A DNA stretch of 64,000 bases from NCBI GenBank assembly GCA_015680685.1, contig MNCI01004500.1, positions 3,190 through 67,189 on the forward strand, given 5' to 3'. The notes under the pieces are model-generated. The model saw only the letters and a program-made list of their open reading frames with translations, did no database searches and was not told the origin of the DNA. Of this stretch, positions 48,200 through 58,799 are shown piece after piece. This stretch comes from Gnetum montanum. Its lineage: Eukaryota > Streptophyta > Gnetopsida > Gnetales > Gnetaceae. Every line of letters starts with the position of its first letter. The first letter of the stretch is position 1. Both the position numbers and the translations under genes were made by a program.

Positions 48200-49035
48200 T
48201 TTTCATGATACAAATATAATGTCTATCCAATACACTGTTTAGGTTTTGGGCTTAGTAAAACCTGATTTCAATTTGGATGTACGAATATTGAGAAATTTGT
48301 GACAAAAGTAAATTGAATTCTTTTCAAAAAATTACATGACTAGGTTAAAACTAAAAATAAAGAACATAATTTCTTTAGTGGGTAGGAACTCCTATTCATA
48401 AAAAAAATCTATCGAAGACTAAACACAATGGTTGAGATGGCTTGGACCCACAATGGAGGATTAGCAAGGTAATAATTTTACATAGAAAAGCTGACAAAAC
48501 AATCTAAACAACTATTGAATGATACTAGTTAGTAATATCTTTACCAAGCTATTGGGCACTTGGGCAGAAATTAATCATAAAAAGGTAATTTTCCTGGCAA
48601 GCTTTAGAAAAAACCACTCCACTATTGTTCATTTGTTTACTCTTCAATATTGTAAAGTAGTTGCAAAAAATCCCAACAAAAAAGTTTTCATTTTCTTTGT
48701 TGATTTTGCAAAAGCATATAACTCAGTGATCCAAACAAAGTTATGGGAGCACCCTAACTATTTAGGCATTCCTACAAAGCTAATAGTGGTAGCTTAAAAG
48801 TTGTATGAAAAAGTCATAATCGATGCTCAGGATAGTATATCATTGGATGAATTTTAGTTTCAAAGTAGAATTGATGTGAAGTAAGGTTTTCCTCTATCTC
48901 CAAGTCTCTTTGATCTCTTTATTGATGAATTACAAGATTGGTTATGTAAAGGTGACCAAATGCATATTATCAAAATAGGATTGATAAATCCAAAAAATTT
49001 TAGATTACAATATCATAGTTACAATATCATATCTA
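48200..49035 (+). pseudogene. LINE reverse-transcriptase fragment
   Basis: Plus strand, in two or more frames. 48535-48620 reads NIFTKLLGTWAEINHKKVIF then ASFRKNHSTIVHLFTL, corresponding to the RT fingers of non-LTR elements (GF/ASFRKxxSTxDHxxTL). FVDFAKAYNSVIQTKLWEHP near 48690-48760 is motif A, with the catalytic Asp of F-x-DF-x-KAF/Y. Further on, GFPLSPSLFDLFIDEL near 48890-48935 is motif B. The YADD motif is missing because the sequence is cut at 49036 by LTR F. No endonuclease domain was recognised upstream. Dead fragment. Confidence 0.7.
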
Positions 49036-49135
49036 TGATGTTGTAGATACATTATCGCATAAATGATATCGCAGGATGCATGCTAGCCTATGTAAGTAGC
49101 ACTTAGATGCATGAATCCATAGTAGATTTGATAGC
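49036..49135 (+). repeat. LTR F, left part (split by E2)
   Basis: Begins TGATGTTGTAGATAC, nearly the same as LTR D, and includes ATGATATCGCAGG. It continues at 56918 after E2 and the duplicated ATAGC (49131-49135 and 56913-56917). It starts where the LINE reading ends. Confidence 0.6.
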
Positions 49136-49952
49136 TGATGAGTGGCGAGGTACCCCTACACTCAACGATACGAATACGAGCATTACACATGTGATCCAGT
49201 CGAACTCTGCAGACGGACTAGTTGTGGCATCTAGACAGTTAGCCTTACGTCATAGTTTGTTGTCTTCCCACCTGGGCTAGTATTATCTTTGTCACATATG
49301 GTTTAGTCCAGAGTGAGGTGTATGATGTGGTTTCTAATCTAACGCTACTCCTGAAGGCAATGGAAAGTGATATTCACTAATCTAGGAGAGAGAAGGTGAG
49401 AGAATCTAAACTAGCCTAAGTGTGATGAGCATCCATTCCTTGATTATCCATACACATCTTGGACTTCGTGCATGACTACCACTAGGATTACCAAGCACAG
49501 ATCCTAGGTACACTACTGAGTTACCAAGTAGTTACACTTAAATGCTCGTAATCAATTCGTACTCATTCCACATTCTAACATGAGTTTAAGGGTGAGAGAG
49601 ATTAACTAGGAAAGCAGTAAATAAAAATTAAGTAAATGATTAAACTAAGTGAATGTTACAATGATAAAGTAATCTTGATCTTTATTGCTGGTCATGTGTA
49701 TGTCCAAGTACGTAACACATGAATAAAGGATGTCGTACAATTACAATCACCACACTACAGGCATACATTGGGAAATAATTCTAACTCTAAGAAGGAAATA
49801 ATGAAAGAGTTTGGGTAAGGAACTAAGAACTAAATCCCTAAAACTCATCTTTCTACCTCTTGTTTATAGATGAGGAGATAGGTTGTGATATCACGTATGC
49901 GATATCACGGGTTGGGCTATGATATCGTGGTCACCCAAATGATGACTCATCA
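49136..49952 (-). repeat. 3' LTR of E2
   Basis: 817 bp, TGATGAGTGGCG...GACTCATCA on +. TATA box on minus near 49860-49871 (ATCTATAAACAAG). Three GATATC dyads lie at about 49888-49930. Roughly 92% identical by eye to the 5' LTR; differences are largely transitions. Confidence 0.85.
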
Positions 49953-49964
49953 TACCCCCACGAC
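49953..49964 (-). other. Polypurine tract of E2
   Basis: GTCGTGGGGGTA on the minus strand, immediately before TGATGAGT of the 3' LTR. Confidence 0.65.
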
Positions 49965-50116
49965 TGAATGAAAACTCATCCTTGAGTTATAGTGATTACA
50001 AAGTGGATAGGTATGGGATTATTGAATGGTGAAAATTGAATTATGCCACAGTGTGGAATGAAAAAAAAACAAATACACAACACAAAAAATGTGCTACAAC
50101 TACAAAATTGTGGAAC

Positions 50117-52377
50117 TCATGTAGTTCCTGGTGGCAGTGGCTCCTTCATTAGTGCTTTTCCTTTGTCTTGTGCTCCAGGCTTTGAGACTTGATGGTGCTG
50201 AAGTATGGCCTGGAGCTTCTCCTCTTTAGTTTGAGGGTCTTGTGCCATCCATGCTAATGTTTTGATGTTTGACGGAGTTGGCACTTTCCACGGATAGGGT
50301 AGTTGCAGGAACATTTGATTGGCGTTGACATACCAGGCTACAAATACCTGTTGTTCCTCTCCATAGGCTCTGGCTTTATCCTTGTAGTCTTGAAAATATG
50401 CTAGCCATCAAGCCAAATCTACTGCAACACCCTTTTGACCTTAGTAGCTTGCCTTTACCACCTCAAGTTCAGAATTTGCAACTTCCAGTTTTTCCAACAA
50501 ATTTTTGCACTATGCAAATTTTGCTTCATATTTAACATAGGTGGTTGCTACTTGCTACTCAAGATCTATCCTTAGGCACCCTAATATTAACATGGTAAGG
50601 TTGGCATACTACATGTTTGCCAACTCCATGTATTCTGTTAAATCCTAAATCTACAGGTCCCAGCTCTTAACTTCCGCTTGGTGGGTGAAGACATATGTGT
50701 CCAATATGGCCTGCCAGTCAGTGTGTGAGCACTGATAGCATTGATGTGGGCCTTGGCCATATGGATCTCCTTCTCAAGGATCTATTTGTACATCCCCACC
50801 TAATCTCGGAAGTGTTGGTTTAGCTTCTCATGTCTTTTAGCCTCATTTTTCCACGCGCTTATTTCAATATATGTCTTTTGACGAATTACGTATACCTCCT
50901 CCTTTGAGAGGGTTTGGTTCTCCCTGGCTAAATGACTTATGTCTTGGTTGACCTGGATGAGTTGTTTATTTTCTTCTTGTAAGGCTTTGAGTGCTTTAAT
51001 GATTCCTTGATGTGGTCCACAACCACTTCTGCAGCTCCTATGGCATTCTAGTGTTGCATGACCACCACAGTGGCCCCTTCACCAGTTTCTAATTGCACAT
51101 AGAAAGATGCCGCATTTCCTAAGATCTTTTGTGACCATCTACTTTCCCCTCCTCCTATGTGAATAAATACTTCACCCCTTGTGTGATCCATAGAAACTGT
51201 GGGCTGAATGACATCATCAATGATGCGGAAGAGATTTGCATCATCACGACTTCCCCAACTGACCATCTTAGATGGCCCTAAGATGGCTCGTCAACTGTCT
51301 ATAGTCTTATGGTCGTGGTGGCTGATCCTGGCTTGTGTTGAGCCTTGCTTCCTATTTTTGGCTGGGACCTATTCTTGGAGGTTGACTGGGACCTACAAGT
51401 TGAGTTGCAGTTGGTCTAGCCACTTGTTCTTCTTCTTCTTCTAGTCCCAGCGTCTCGCCAGTGATTTTTCTTAGAGCTGGCGACTTTAATAATTCAGCGT
51501 ATGAAGTAGTCTGAGATTTTTGGAGGACATCATTGGTGTACCCTCGGATACCAACACATCAACAAAGCTTTCTGATAAGACAAGGGAAAGGTAGCGCCAT
51601 CTTCCTTGTCTTCCATTCCTCGAACCTCCTCAGGATCTCCATTAAATATAGATGGTGCAGGTTAGCATTAACCTTTTTCATCAACACTACACATCCTCTT
51701 GCCACATACATTGATATTCTTTTTAAGACCTTCATGGGGAAGAGGTGATATGTTCCAATTTTAAAGTAGATCCTCTCTTCCATTGTCAACTCACCAAATG
51801 TCATGTCTCTGCCATAAGCCCTTTCCAACCAATCCCGTCACACATCGGGGTCTGAATAGGTGGATAACTGAGCAACTTTGGGCCCTGTATTCTAAAGGTT
51901 TAACACTTTTGAAATGGCCTATGCGGAGAAATCAATTGTCACACCACAAATGTTGATAGTGGTGCCTTGCTCCCTATTGTGCCAAAATTGGTATGTCTTC
52001 CCTAGGTACCAGGCACTGCTTTCAAAGAGGGTAGGCCATAAGGGAGACCCTTTGAGGTGATCCCTAATAGCCTTAGGAGTGAACTCTGCAAAAGATTCAA
52101 AGTTTAACTCTACAATCACTGTAGCAAATGTGGGCTTTTCATGGATGCCATGAACACAATCTTGCGGCAATCTGAGATGTTTTCCCTGTTCAAGCACTGC
52201 AGCAGCTCCTCCTTTTGCCTGCCCGAACTGTATAGTAGGAGGGTCCTCTAGATGAATACTAAATGATTGCTCCTCATGTTCTATATGTTATCCGATAGGA
52301 TCTTTTCTTTCAACTCTCTGAGATCGTTTGCTTCCACCTTGAGTAGGACCTTCCTGTTATCCACGTTTTAGGGCCAT
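50117..52377 (-). pseudogene. ORF2 of E2: plant-transposon-like domain plus coiled coil
   Basis: About 750 codons from ATG 52375-52377 to a TGA at 50117-50119, with frame changes and stops. N-terminal part, 52197-51919: VLEQGKHLRLPQDCVHGIHE, LNFESFAEFTPKAIRDHLKG, WYLGKTYQFWHNREQGTTIN, ICGVTIDFSA. Middle, 51828-51559: RAYGRDMTFGELTMEERIYF, ANLHHLYLMEILRRFEEWKT, LPFPCLIRKLC. This matches the general pattern of the 'putative plant transposon protein' domain (I believe PF20167). C-terminal part, 51030-50300: long charged coiled coil (ALKALQEENKQLIQVNQD, CKNLLEKLEVANSELEVVKA), ending ILQHHQVSKPGAQDKGK...PLPPGTT, shared with E1. Function unknown; it could be a nucleic-acid or particle partner. No catalytic motif seen. 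Confidence 0.55.
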
Positions 52378-54264
52378 CTACAATCACACGACGAAGCGTT
52401 AGTAAGGTTGTTTTTGAAGTTAAGTTATACCTTACTTCTTGCCTTAATTAATTAATTTATTTAATATTCATGTGATCTTGCCTGAAATATTGTAATAATG
52501 AGTCCATTTTACTTAGGTGGTTTTTTCAATTTTAGATTCCCAGTATACCTAGGGATTAAATGAATTTTGGGCACAATTATTCTAAGTGTTATAGCTAATT
52601 ACCCTAGATGATGTCCTTTGGCAATGATAAATTCCAAAAAATTTAGGTGCTTTTCAGCAGATGTCCCTCCCCCACAACTAAGCTGAACACTATGGGTTCA
52701 AGTAGGTTCAGACAGAATTAAAATAAGAGTACCAGTGAGTGAGATAGAGGTTGAAAAGAAAAGGTATCACACTCACAAGTCATAGAGAAAAATTTGAAAA
52801 ACTCCCCTACGTGAATGATGAGAAATGAGGCTAAGTGTTGTGCGGGGTCGCCTATTTATAGGGTTGGAGGGATGTGATATCACGGCCTATCGATATATAG
52901 GCCCAAGGGAAAAAACCAAAGTTTTAGGATTTTTTGGAAAACAAAATATGAAAATAAGGACATGTGGCACTTGTTAAAGGTTGCTAAGGTAATTGCATTA
53001 ATTCGAAAGGCACAATTAATTATGATGGTGTGGATTTTATCAATAAAACCTCATATGGGAGAAAAAGGCTATGTAATGGTACATAGGAACGTTGAAATTC
53101 AGAGGGATAATAGTAGGGAAAGAACATTATGAAAAATTATACTAAGGGTAAGAAATGGTGTGTGTGAGCTATTGCATAAGTGAAGATTACAAAAGATTAC
53201 ACAAGTGGATCCTCCCCAAAGTAGGTTTCAACCTATAATGCCCTTGTGTAACCACACTTAAAGTGTCCGTGGGCACTAGAAGGGTTAGATGTAATCCGTA
53301 CTAATTCCCACAAAACACACCCATGTAAATATCACTGGACTGAGATAAGAATTCTATGTTACACATGACACAAGCTACAATTACACAAACAGTGAGATGA
53401 GATGAAGTATAGAAGGGATTGTAGAGATTGGGATATGAGGTAACTAACCCAGGGCACAGTGAATACTATGTGTAAAGCATGATTAAGTTGTCATTAACCC
53501 ATCGTTCCAAGATCAGGATCAAGTCCATTCCTCTAATCAGTGACATCGCATTATTTCATCCCATGATGAATGACTATGAGAGTACCATAACAACAAGGCA
53601 TACGATCACTTGCCATTTATTCAGGGGAGGAGTGATTTTTGTTTGTGGAACTTTTCTTTCTTCTTCCTTATTTTTTCTTTTCTTCCTTTTTTTCGAATGA
53701 ATGAATCTAGAGAAGCTGCCAACCTTCAGGCCTGGGTGCATGTCTTTCTAGTGGGACCCCCTAGAACACCATTGGATTTTTGAGTGCCCTTTTGATTACT
53801 CTTACTCCCATTTATCATTATATCTACAAGGATCTTAGTACAACCATGTTGTATGATAACTCCCACAAACATCAACAAAGAGAATCCACAAATCCCCTTG
53901 GTGTCACACCCTAATCATACCCTCTTGGTCCATCCTTGTTCATTAAGGGTACAATGAACACAAAATTAATTTTAAGTTTTAAGAATGTTAAGAATATCAA
54001 TGTACCCTTGAATAGAACCTCTTATTTGTAGAGTGGATGAGTGGGTGTAATGGGCTCACTATCCAAATAATTGATCGTCTAAGACTTGAAAACATAGAAC
54101 ACAACTCAACCAATGATCCACTTGAGTGTTTTATTCATAGACGAGATTACTTATAAAAAATGTAAAAGGACAAAAAGACAAAAAGATAAAAAAGATAAAA
54201 CAAAAAATTGAAAAATGAAAAATTGGAAAAAAAATTGAAAAATTAAAGAAAAACAAAAAATGGT
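52378..54264 (-). other. E2 leader and spacer between gag and ORF2
   Basis: No coding run. 52378-52660 is a 280-bp AT-rich stretch absent from E1. 52660-54264 is collinear with E1 26200-27785, including CAAGTGGATCCTCCCCAAAG (53202) and the polypyrimidine tract at 53650-53695. Confidence 0.5.
52850..52885 (-). promoter_or_regulatory. Internal TATA/GATATC module upstream of ORF2
   Basis: The minus strand has CTATAAATAG at 52852-52861 and, upstream of it, the perfect palindrome GTGATATCAC at 52874-52883. This is the same pairing and order as in the family's own LTR promoters. ORF2 starts about 475 bp downstream. E1 keeps the position but the TATA is worn. Promoter activity is inferred. Confidence 0.5.
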
Positions 54265-55955
54265 TATTAATGTTGCTTGTTATTAGGATGGGGGTATCCC
54301 CCATAACTAAATGGTTGAAGATGGCAAGGATTAATAAATGGAAGATGAGGATCCTTGCATGTTGGAAGTATTGGAACTTGGCCATACTTACCCCATCGGG
54401 GTTCACATACTTGATTATAATAAGCATAGTGGGAAAATTTATACGATGTAGTTCTAGGATAATGAGTTGATCCACTATGATATTTGGGACCGTTAGATGG
54501 TATGCAAGGACTGGGATGATGTCTTCCATGGCTATGTTCATTGGGCTATATTGTTGTTGGAGTGTGAGTTGGTGGCCTTGATGAAATTACATGAGGCATT
54601 GGGTTTGAAGATAAGGGTGCACCACAGTGTAGGAATTATGCTAAGTTGGAGGATGCAGTGGCCTTGGAACTATTTTGTCCCTTCCTAGGGTCATTTCTAA
54701 AGAAGGGACACCTTTGATGTTGTTGAGGTCTCTCATTGCTATTGGTAGTAGCAGCACAAGTAACATTCATGGGTTGTTGCAGTGGTGCAAACACCTTAGG
54801 AACAGTTGGTGGAAATGTAGAAGGAGGGAAAGGATGAGAATGTTGGAAATTAGGAGGAGTATAAGGTGCACAAGGTGGTGGTTGTATTGGAGGCATGGCC
54901 TGATAGTATTGAGAAGAATGGTACTGTGGTGAGATAGAGTATGTTGGCCCAGTTGGGAAAATAGGATGTTGAACTAGATAAGCATTTGGGTTCAGCTAAT
55001 ATGAAGGTGTGTTTCCCCAATGCTCATATAAATGTAATAGGATTGGGCACTAGCCCTTGGGGTGATCATACAGGCAAATGTTGCATTCATACGTATGATT
55101 GGTAGTTGAGCTCTTATTTTCCTTATCCCTTCTTTCTGATTGTCTACTGATACTTTGTCCTACTTCTTAGGTTTTCAAAACTCTATCTCCAATAATATTG
55201 ATAAATTCTCCACATGTTTTATACGTCCATTCCAACATCTTATTGATCTTTGCCTCGACTTCTTCTAATAATTGTTGTATCGGCAAAGATGGTTCTTTCT
55301 CCTTGTGATAGGTTGATTTCTCCTTTTTATGATCATGAACCTTTTTTAAGTTGAGATTTTTGTCCCGTTGATGTTTTTCAACACTCTCCCATCTAGTCAT
55401 TTCTCCTTCTTCTTTTGCTACCTACTTAATAAGCTCTTGGACATGATGGGTTCGTAGTTCATATAGTTGACCTTGGGCATACATNNNNNNNNNNNNNNNN
55501 NNNNNNNNNNNNNNNNNNNNNNNNNNNNNNNNNNNNNNNNNNNNNNNNNNNNNNNNNNNNNNNNNNNNNNNNNNNNNNNNNNNNNNNNNNNNNNNNNNNN
55601 NNNNNNNNNNNNNNNNNNNNNNNNNNNNNNNNNNNNNNNNNNNNNNNNNNNNNNNNNNNNNNNNNNNNNNNNNNNNNNNNNNNNNNNNNNNNNNNNNNNN
55701 NNNNNNNNNNNNNNNNNNNNNNNNNNNNNNNNNNNNNNNNNNNNNNNNNNNNNNNNNNNNNNNNNNNNNNNNNNNNNNNNNNNNNNNNNNNNNNNNNNNN
55801 NNNNNNNNNNNNNNNNNNNNNNNNNNNNNNNNNNNTTTATAGGAAACCCCCACCTTGGATTGTGTACTCCAATATTCATTGTCATATAATTCATTGGTTC
55901 TCCAATGAATTGCCTCACTAGATGTGGCATTATCATAGTCTTGTACGAGAGGCAT
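54265..55955 (-). pseudogene. gag of E2, with assembly gap
   Basis: Starts at ATG 55953-55955 (MPLVQDYDNATSSEAIHWRT), matching E1 gag residue for residue over most of the N-terminus. 55485-55835 is unsequenced (351 N), which removes the Gag core. After the gap: MYAQGQLYELRTHHVQELIK (55422-55484), a basic linker, knuckle region near 55070-55100, and a Pro/His/Tyr-rich tail (PPIQPPPCAPYTPPNFQHSH near 54840-54890, then PRWGKYGQVPILPTCKDPHL near 54350-54410, ending NNKQH at 54265). Fewer stops in the tail than E1. It would form the capsid. Confidence 0.65.
55485..55835. other. Assembly gap (351 N)
   Basis: Run of N within E2 gag. By comparison with E1 (28990-29560, about 570 bp between the same landmarks), the true missing length may be larger than 351. 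Confidence 0.95.
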
Positions 55956-56076
55956 GGTTGTGAAATTGTGTGTGAATTTATATGTGACTTTTAATAATTA
56001 TTTCTTTCTAAAATATATATCGTTAAGTCCTTTATAGTGACCTTCTATGATATAACTAATCTAGATAACTAGCACC

Positions 56077-56096
56077 GTCCCCAACAATGGTGCCAA
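56077..56096 (-). other. Primer-binding site of E2
   Basis: Minus strand TTGGCACCATTGTTGGGGAC starts one base after the 5' LTR. It is a close relative of the plant tRNA-Asp-complementary site of Athila/Calypso elements (recalled as TGGCGCCGTTGCCGGGGA). Confidence 0.7.
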
Positions 56097-56912
56097 TGAT
56101 GAGTGGCGAGGTACCCCTACACTCAACCATACGAATACGAGCATTACATGAGTGATCTGATCAGACTCCATAGATGGACTAGTTGTGGCATCTAGCCAGT
56201 TAGCCTTAGGTCACAGTTTGTTGTCTTCCCACCTAGACTAGTATTATCTTTTTCACATATGGTTTAGTCCAGAGTGAGGTGTATGATGTGGTTTCTAATC
56301 TAACGCTACTCCTGAAGGTAATGGAAAGTGATATTCACTAATCTAGGAGAGAGAGGGTGAGAGAATCTAAACTAGCCTAAGTTTCATGAGCATCCATTCC
56401 TTGATTATCCATACACATCTTAGACTTTGTGCATGACTACCACTAGGATTACCAAGTGCAGATCCTAGGTACGCTATTGAGTTACCAAGTAGTCACACTT
56501 AAATGCTCGTAATTAAGTCATACTCATTCTGTGTTCTAACATGAGTTTAAGGGTGAGAGAGATTAACTAGGAAAGTAGTAAGTAATAGTTAATTAAATGA
56601 TTAAACTAAGTGAATGCTACAATGATGAAGTAATATCGATCTTTATTGCCAGTCATGTGCATGTTCAAGTATGTCACACTTGAATGAAGGATGCAGTACA
56701 ATTACAATCACCACACTATGGGCATACATTGGGAAATAATTCTAACTTTAAGAAGGAAAAATTCAAGATTTTGGGTAAGGAACTATAAACTAACTCCCTA
56801 AAACTCATCTGTCTACCTCTTATTTATAGATGAGGAGACAAGCCACGATATCGCGTACGTGATATCGTTGGTTGGGCTGTGGTATCGCGGTTGCCCAAAT
56901 GATGACTCATCA
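56097..56912 (-). repeat. 5' LTR of E2
   Basis: 816 bp, TGATGAGTGGCG...GACTCATCA on +. TATA box on minus at about 56820-56831 (ATCTATAAATAAG), three GATATC-type dyads between 56842 and 56890, and AATAAA on minus near 56645. Confidence 0.85.
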
Positions 56913-56917
56913 ATAGC

Positions 56918-57616
56918 TTAGTAACATAACGCTTTCAATTTGTTTTCTTGAATTTACTACTTAACAATGTGTGCCCACAATGTGATGTTTTGTAATTGAG
57001 TGGAATCCTTATTTGAGTGTGATGTGCTTAGATGCATTGCATGACCAACAATAAAGATCGGGATTACTCTACATCATTATAGCAACACTTATTTTTATTT
57101 CTATTTCTAATTAGTTTATTGTTAACTATTTTCATAGTTAATGTTTAGGATTACTTGCAATTTACTTTTAATATAATGAGTATGACTAATCTCAAGCATG
57201 TAAATGTAACTACTTGGTAACCTAGTAGTACTATCACTTGGTATGCCCAGTAGTGTAGTACTTGGTAATTCTAGTAGTAGTTTCACAAAGTCCAAGGTGT
57301 GACTGCAAGATCAAGATGGACTTCTCATCACATAGGTTAGTATAGATTTTTTTTTACTATCACTTAGATTTACAAACCCTTACTTTTAGTTCATGTTTAC
57401 TAGGAGCATAATGGCCAATCTAACATCAATATCATATACCTCATTGTGAGATAAACCATATGCATTTATTTCACTAACTCACATGGAAAGATAACATTCA
57501 CAAATGCTAACTAATTATAGGTATAATCACATTACTTTATTTGTGGATTTTGACTAGGATTGTGCATGAATACTCATATCTTGTATGGTTCGGTGTTGGA
57601 TACTCCACTACTCATA
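56918..57616 (+). repeat. LTR F, right part
   Basis: Continues LTR F after E2. It is collinear with the family: CAATGTGATG...TAATTGAGTGG, GCATGACCAACAATAAAGAT (polyadenylation signal), CTACTTGGTAACCTAGTAGT and GGTTCGGTGTTGGA. It ends near 57616 with a worn primer-binding site (GGTGTCATTGCTAGGGATAA). Both parts together make about 800 bp, the family length. Confidence 0.65.
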
Positions 57617-57790
57617 ATAGGTGTCATTGCTAGGGATAAGTCAATGTGATACCAACTAATTAATTTGCCAAAGTTCATTGTATTAGAACCTAACTGTAAT
57701 CTTCACAACCTTAATATAAAGCACAGTTAACATAAAATGCCAGAAAAATATAACATGGCTTCACATAATGATCAATTATCACTAGGACCA
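57617..57790 (+). pseudogene. Start of gag of element F
   Basis: ATG at 57755 (MASHNDQLSLGP) follows the same leader as D (CCAAAGTTCATTGTATTAGA here, ACCAAGTTCATTGTATCAAG at 23917). The similarity ends near 57790, where the copia fragment takes over. Confidence 0.45.
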
Positions 57791-58094
57791 TAACAATTTG
57801 GTCTTGGGATGGCACACATAGGACAATAGAGCTAGGGCCAAAATGCAACTCATAACTACATAGCATTTGGTTGTCACTTTGTGGCTAATCATAGCCAACA
57901 TCAAGGCATTCTAAAACTTTCTACAAAGCCCTAACGGACTCCTCCAAATGGAAAAATTGCTCTTCTTGCCACCAAAGCAATTTATCCACCTTAAACTTTG
58001 CATCATCTAAAACCATCTATGCAAGCATAGCCCACATCTTAACCTACCATAGCAAAAATATTATATTTCATAGTTGTCATCATTAAAATTAGAC

Positions 58095-58370
58095 TTGCTC
58101 CAATACCAATTGTAGAAGAATAAGAATAAGAAAAAATAAACGCAGTAGGCAAATAGAAATCAAAATAGCAACACATAAAAAATTTATATGGAAATGCCAA
58201 ATTGGAATGAAAACCACAAGCAGAAGTAGAGAGTTAATTCATTAAATCAAAGATGGTTGAGTGTACAAAATGGAAAAGCAACAAGGACTAATTGTCTTTC
58301 AGAGGAGTGATCCCTAAAAAGGGGAGTGCAAAGGGTATCTACATAAAAAGGAGAGAAAATAATGTCTCTT
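58095..58370 (-). repeat. Copia-type LTR fragment with Met-tRNA-like primer site
   Basis: TTGCTCCAATACCAATTG on + (58095-58112) is the complement of a worn TGGTATCAGAGC primer site. The LTR start TGTAGAAGAATAAG follows at 58111, and AAATTTATATGGAAATGCC resembles the ATTTACGTGGTTCGGC phrase common in plant copia LTRs. Only about 300 bp of possible internal sequence remains on the other side (57790-58094), with no clear gag. Confidence 0.45.
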
Positions 58371-58379
58371 AAACTTCTG

Positions 58380-58682
58380 ACCCTTCAACTTTTGTAACAA
58401 CCAACACTTCAACTTCTATAATGGCCAATGCTTCAACTTCTGTAATGGTTGACCCTTCAACTTCTGTAACGGTCAACCCTTAAATTTTTGTAATGGTTGA
58501 CCCTTCAACTTTTATAATGGATGACCCTTCAACTTTTGTAATGGATGACCCTTCAACTTTTGTAACGATCAAATATTCAATTTATGTAATAGTTGACCCA
58601 TCATCTTCTGTAATAGTCAATTCTCCAACTTCTATAATAGCCAACCTTTCAACTTCTATAATAACTAAACTTTCAACTTATG
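58380..58682 (+). repeat. 24-bp minisatellite encoding an octapeptide repeat
   Basis: About 12.7 copies of ACCCTTCAACTTTTGTAATG plus four variable bases (GTTG, GATG, GTCA, GCCA). Since 24 is divisible by 3, the frame stays open across copies, giving DPSTFVMD-like units over 58493-58680. No start context, homolog or flanking exon, so I do not call a gene. Confidence 0.85.
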
Positions 58683-58757
58683 GTACAATGTAATTGCAAA
58701 AAACCAAAAATAAAATTTAGGTCAACACACTATATTTTAATAATCATCCTCACCGAT

Positions 58758-58793
<36 letters not shown>
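58758..58793. repeat. Microsatellite (ATG)12
   Basis: 36 bp of uninterrupted ATG trinucleotides. The runs of Met or His in overlapping reading frames are artefacts of it. Confidence 0.95.
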
Positions 58794-58795
<2 letters not shown>

Positions 58796-58799
58796 CCAA

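Larger units (their letters stand above)
49136..56912 (-). mobile_element. Non-autonomous LTR retrotransposon E2 (gag + ORF2, no pol)
   Basis: 7,777 bp with LTRs of 817 bp (49136-49952) and 816 bp (56097-56912), flanked by a perfect 5-bp target-site duplication, ATAGC. Order on minus: LTR, primer-binding site, gag (55955 to about 54265, with a 351-base N gap), about 1.4-kb spacer, internal TATA/GATATC module (52850-52885), ORF2 (52377-50117), polypurine tract, LTR. No pol domains are seen, and there is no room for them in the sequenced part. The gap lies within gag, so it cannot hide a pol. Mobilisation would depend on another element's enzymes. Confidence 0.85.

Noticed and set aside
52378-52660. 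Possible intron in E2, spliced out in E1
   Set aside because: The AG side fits, but no GT donor is found at the other boundary and an N lies at the E1 junction, so an assembly or deletion event is more likely.
55418-55955. Long ORFs across the N block
   Set aside because: Open only because N cannot encode a stop. The real reading is gag with a gap.
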